Of a stretch of DNA of 15,087 bases, positions 14,287 to 15,087 are shown in pieces. Made by a program: the position numbers and the translations under genes. Within the stretch, counting starts at the first letter, position 1. The number at the start of each line of letters is the position of its first letter. The notes under the pieces are model-generated. The model searched no databases, was not told where the DNA came from, and saw only the letters and a program-made list of their open reading frames with translations. This stretch comes from CAVBBU01 sp963593765 (GTDB taxonomy: Bacteria > Bacillota > Clostridia > Lachnospirales > Lachnospiraceae), in assembly GCA_963593765.1 (NCBI GenBank), contig CAVBBU010000047.1:1-15087 (forward strand). The letters run 5' to 3'.

Positions 14287-14754
14287 TTACACACGAGCCT
14301 TTGCCGTATATTCGTAGGCCTCTACCTTGATTACGGTTACACTCCTTGCCATCTTATCACTAATTCTATGCTCGCTGCCTGTCTGCGTTTTCATTAAGAG
14401 CTCAAGTGCATTGCATTTTTCATCTATATTTTCTACTATGCTTGCCTTTCCCTTACACATAAAGCTTTCATACCTTGCTCCATATCCGCAAGGTATATCG
14501 GCTGTAACCAAAGCTTCGCCTCTATCTATCTCTACAAATACATTTGCATTTTCTCTAAGGCAGTCTAGCTTATGACCTTCATTTGCCGAGTGCATATAAA
14601 ATGTCAGCCTTCCATTCTCCAGCTTATATCCATAATGGAGTGGAACTACATAAGGAAAATCTCCATCAAACATTCCAAGATGCATATACCTTGCAGCTGC
14701 AATAATTTCTTCTATTTTGCAAATGTCTGTAATTTCTCTATCTTTTCTTCTCAT
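14287..14754 (-). CDS. Pyridoxamine 5'-phosphate oxidase-fold flavin-binding protein, NimA-like
   Basis: Small split-barrel flavin-binding protein of the PNPOx-like superfamily, nearest in pattern to the NimA/5-nitroimidazole-reductase-like group. At 155 aa it has the usual length. It opens with MRRKDREITD and a short helix, then strands YMHLGMFDGDFPYVVPLHYGY (start about residue 23), LTFYMHSANEGHKL (50-63, with H55 and H61), NVFVEIDRG (71-79), YESFMCKGKASIV (95-107) and a C-terminal VTVIKVEAYEYTAKA. This order is typical of the family, where the MHSA..GHK segment contacts flavin phosphate. The ATG at 14754 is 6 nt after the stop of the upstream gene, and its ribosome binding site (GGGAG) lies inside that gene's last codons, so the two are co-transcribed. 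The true substrate is unknown; nitroimidazole resistance should not be assumed. Confidence 0.85.
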   Translation of the reverse strand: MRRKDREITDICKIEEIIAAARYMHLGMFDGDFPYVVPLHYGYKLENGRLTFYMHSANEGHKLDCLRENANVFVEIDRGEALVTADIPCGYGARYESFMCKGKASIVENIDEKCNALELLMKTQTGSEHRISDKMARSVTVIKVEAYEYTAKARV

Positions 14755-14760
14755 AAGCTT

Positions 14761-15087
14761 CTATCTCCCTTTCTCTTCCCATACCTTTATAATATCACTA
14801 CAATTACTTTTTCTAAAAACGAAAAATGCATTTGCAAAATAAAGCACTGCATAGATAAGCAAAATTATAGCATCTGATACGGTAGATTTTTGCGTGAGCA
14901 CTCCGCTTCCAAGCTGTGCATCTGCTCCCAGATAATAAATCATATCTGTTAGAGAATGTAGGAAAATCGTAATCCACATATTCCCAGTTTTTATATAGAT
15001 GGTCGCAAACAAAAGTCCTGAGCCCGAAGCGTATAATATTTGAAATAATGTTGTAATAGGATCTGCTCCCGAGAAAATATTTAATCC
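14761..15087 (-). CDS. CPBP-family intramembrane protease, C-terminal part (5' partial)
   Basis: The frame runs open to the right window edge, so only the last 108 residues are seen; an internal TTG at 15012 is not the real start. Visible are LYASGSGLLFATIYIKTGN and MWITIFLHSLTDMIYYL, which match the last conserved helices of CPBP (CAAX-like/Abi) membrane proteases: a small-residue-rich helix, then I..LH.L.D, whose His is part of the proposed metal site. A further hydrophobic helix (IILLIYAVLYFANAFFVF) is followed by a charged tail. Family members are linked to bacteriocin self-immunity or prenyl-protein processing, but no bacteriocin gene is visible here. It is the first gene of an operon with the NimA-like gene. 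Confidence 0.75.
   Translation of the reverse strand, partial: GLNIFSGADPITTLFQILYASGSGLLFATIYIKTGNMWITIFLHSLTDMIYYLGADAQLGSGVLTQKSTVSDAIILLIYAVLYFANAFFVFRKSNCSDIIKVWEEKGR

Noticed and set aside
14761..15012. A complete 83-residue protein starting at TTG 15012
   Set aside because: The frame stays open to the window edge and the upstream residues continue the CPBP pattern, so this is a truncated longer gene.

Overview
The window comes from an AT-rich, low-GC Gram-positive anaerobe, most likely a Clostridia/Lachnospiraceae-type gut bacterium. This rests on strong AGGAGG-type ribosome binding sites, TTGACA/TATAAT-type promoters, an iron-dependent alcohol dehydrogenase, a NimA-like flavin protein, a DUF3298/RsiV-like membrane protein and a type II-A CRISPR system. 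The species cannot be fixed from the sequence alone.

Layout. Positions 1-2038 (+) hold the end of a single-pass membrane protein with a long Ala/Thr-rich stretch and a DUF3298-like extracellular region. A bidirectional terminator (about 2147-2191) separates it from tyrS (minus). tyrS and a class I DAHP synthase gene (aroF, plus) are divergent from a compact 157-bp intergenic region. Next come two palindromes, then a CRISPR array of seven identical 36-bp repeats and six spacers (4897-5330). It is read on the minus strand from a short leader that ends in ATTTGAG. Upstream on the minus strand is a tight operon cas9-cas1-cas2-csn2 (11339 down to 5398). Just beyond the cas9 start, on the opposite strand, lies a clear tracrRNA gene (about 11403-11522), with an anti-repeat, a small AU nexus, two further hairpins and a terminator. 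A Fic-domain gene follows on the minus strand. Then comes a 455-bp gene-free stretch packed with perfect hairpins, an iron alcohol dehydrogenase gene (minus), and a two-gene minus-strand operon with a truncated CPBP membrane protease and a PNPOx/NimA-like flavoprotein.

How it works together. The CRISPR locus looks complete and functional. Cas9 keeps all RuvC and HNH catalytic residues. Cas1 keeps its metal ligands. Csn2 marks subtype II-A. The anti-repeat pairs with the crRNA repeat in the canonical lower stem, bulge and upper stem pattern. The predicted cas9 and tracrRNA promoters overlap, so the two transcripts may compete for polymerase. The Cas9 C-terminus lacks the arginine dyad of the S. 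pyogenes enzyme, so its PAM cannot be assumed to be NGG.

The most unusual points are these: a Fic protein next to the CRISPR locus with Gln where the catalytic His should be; a three-copy palindromic repeat (arms TTTAGGGAACTTT) that brackets the CRISPR-fic block, one copy being woven into the predicted fic promoter; and a run of three contiguous perfect hairpins, each with a 3-nt loop, that could be a small structured RNA.
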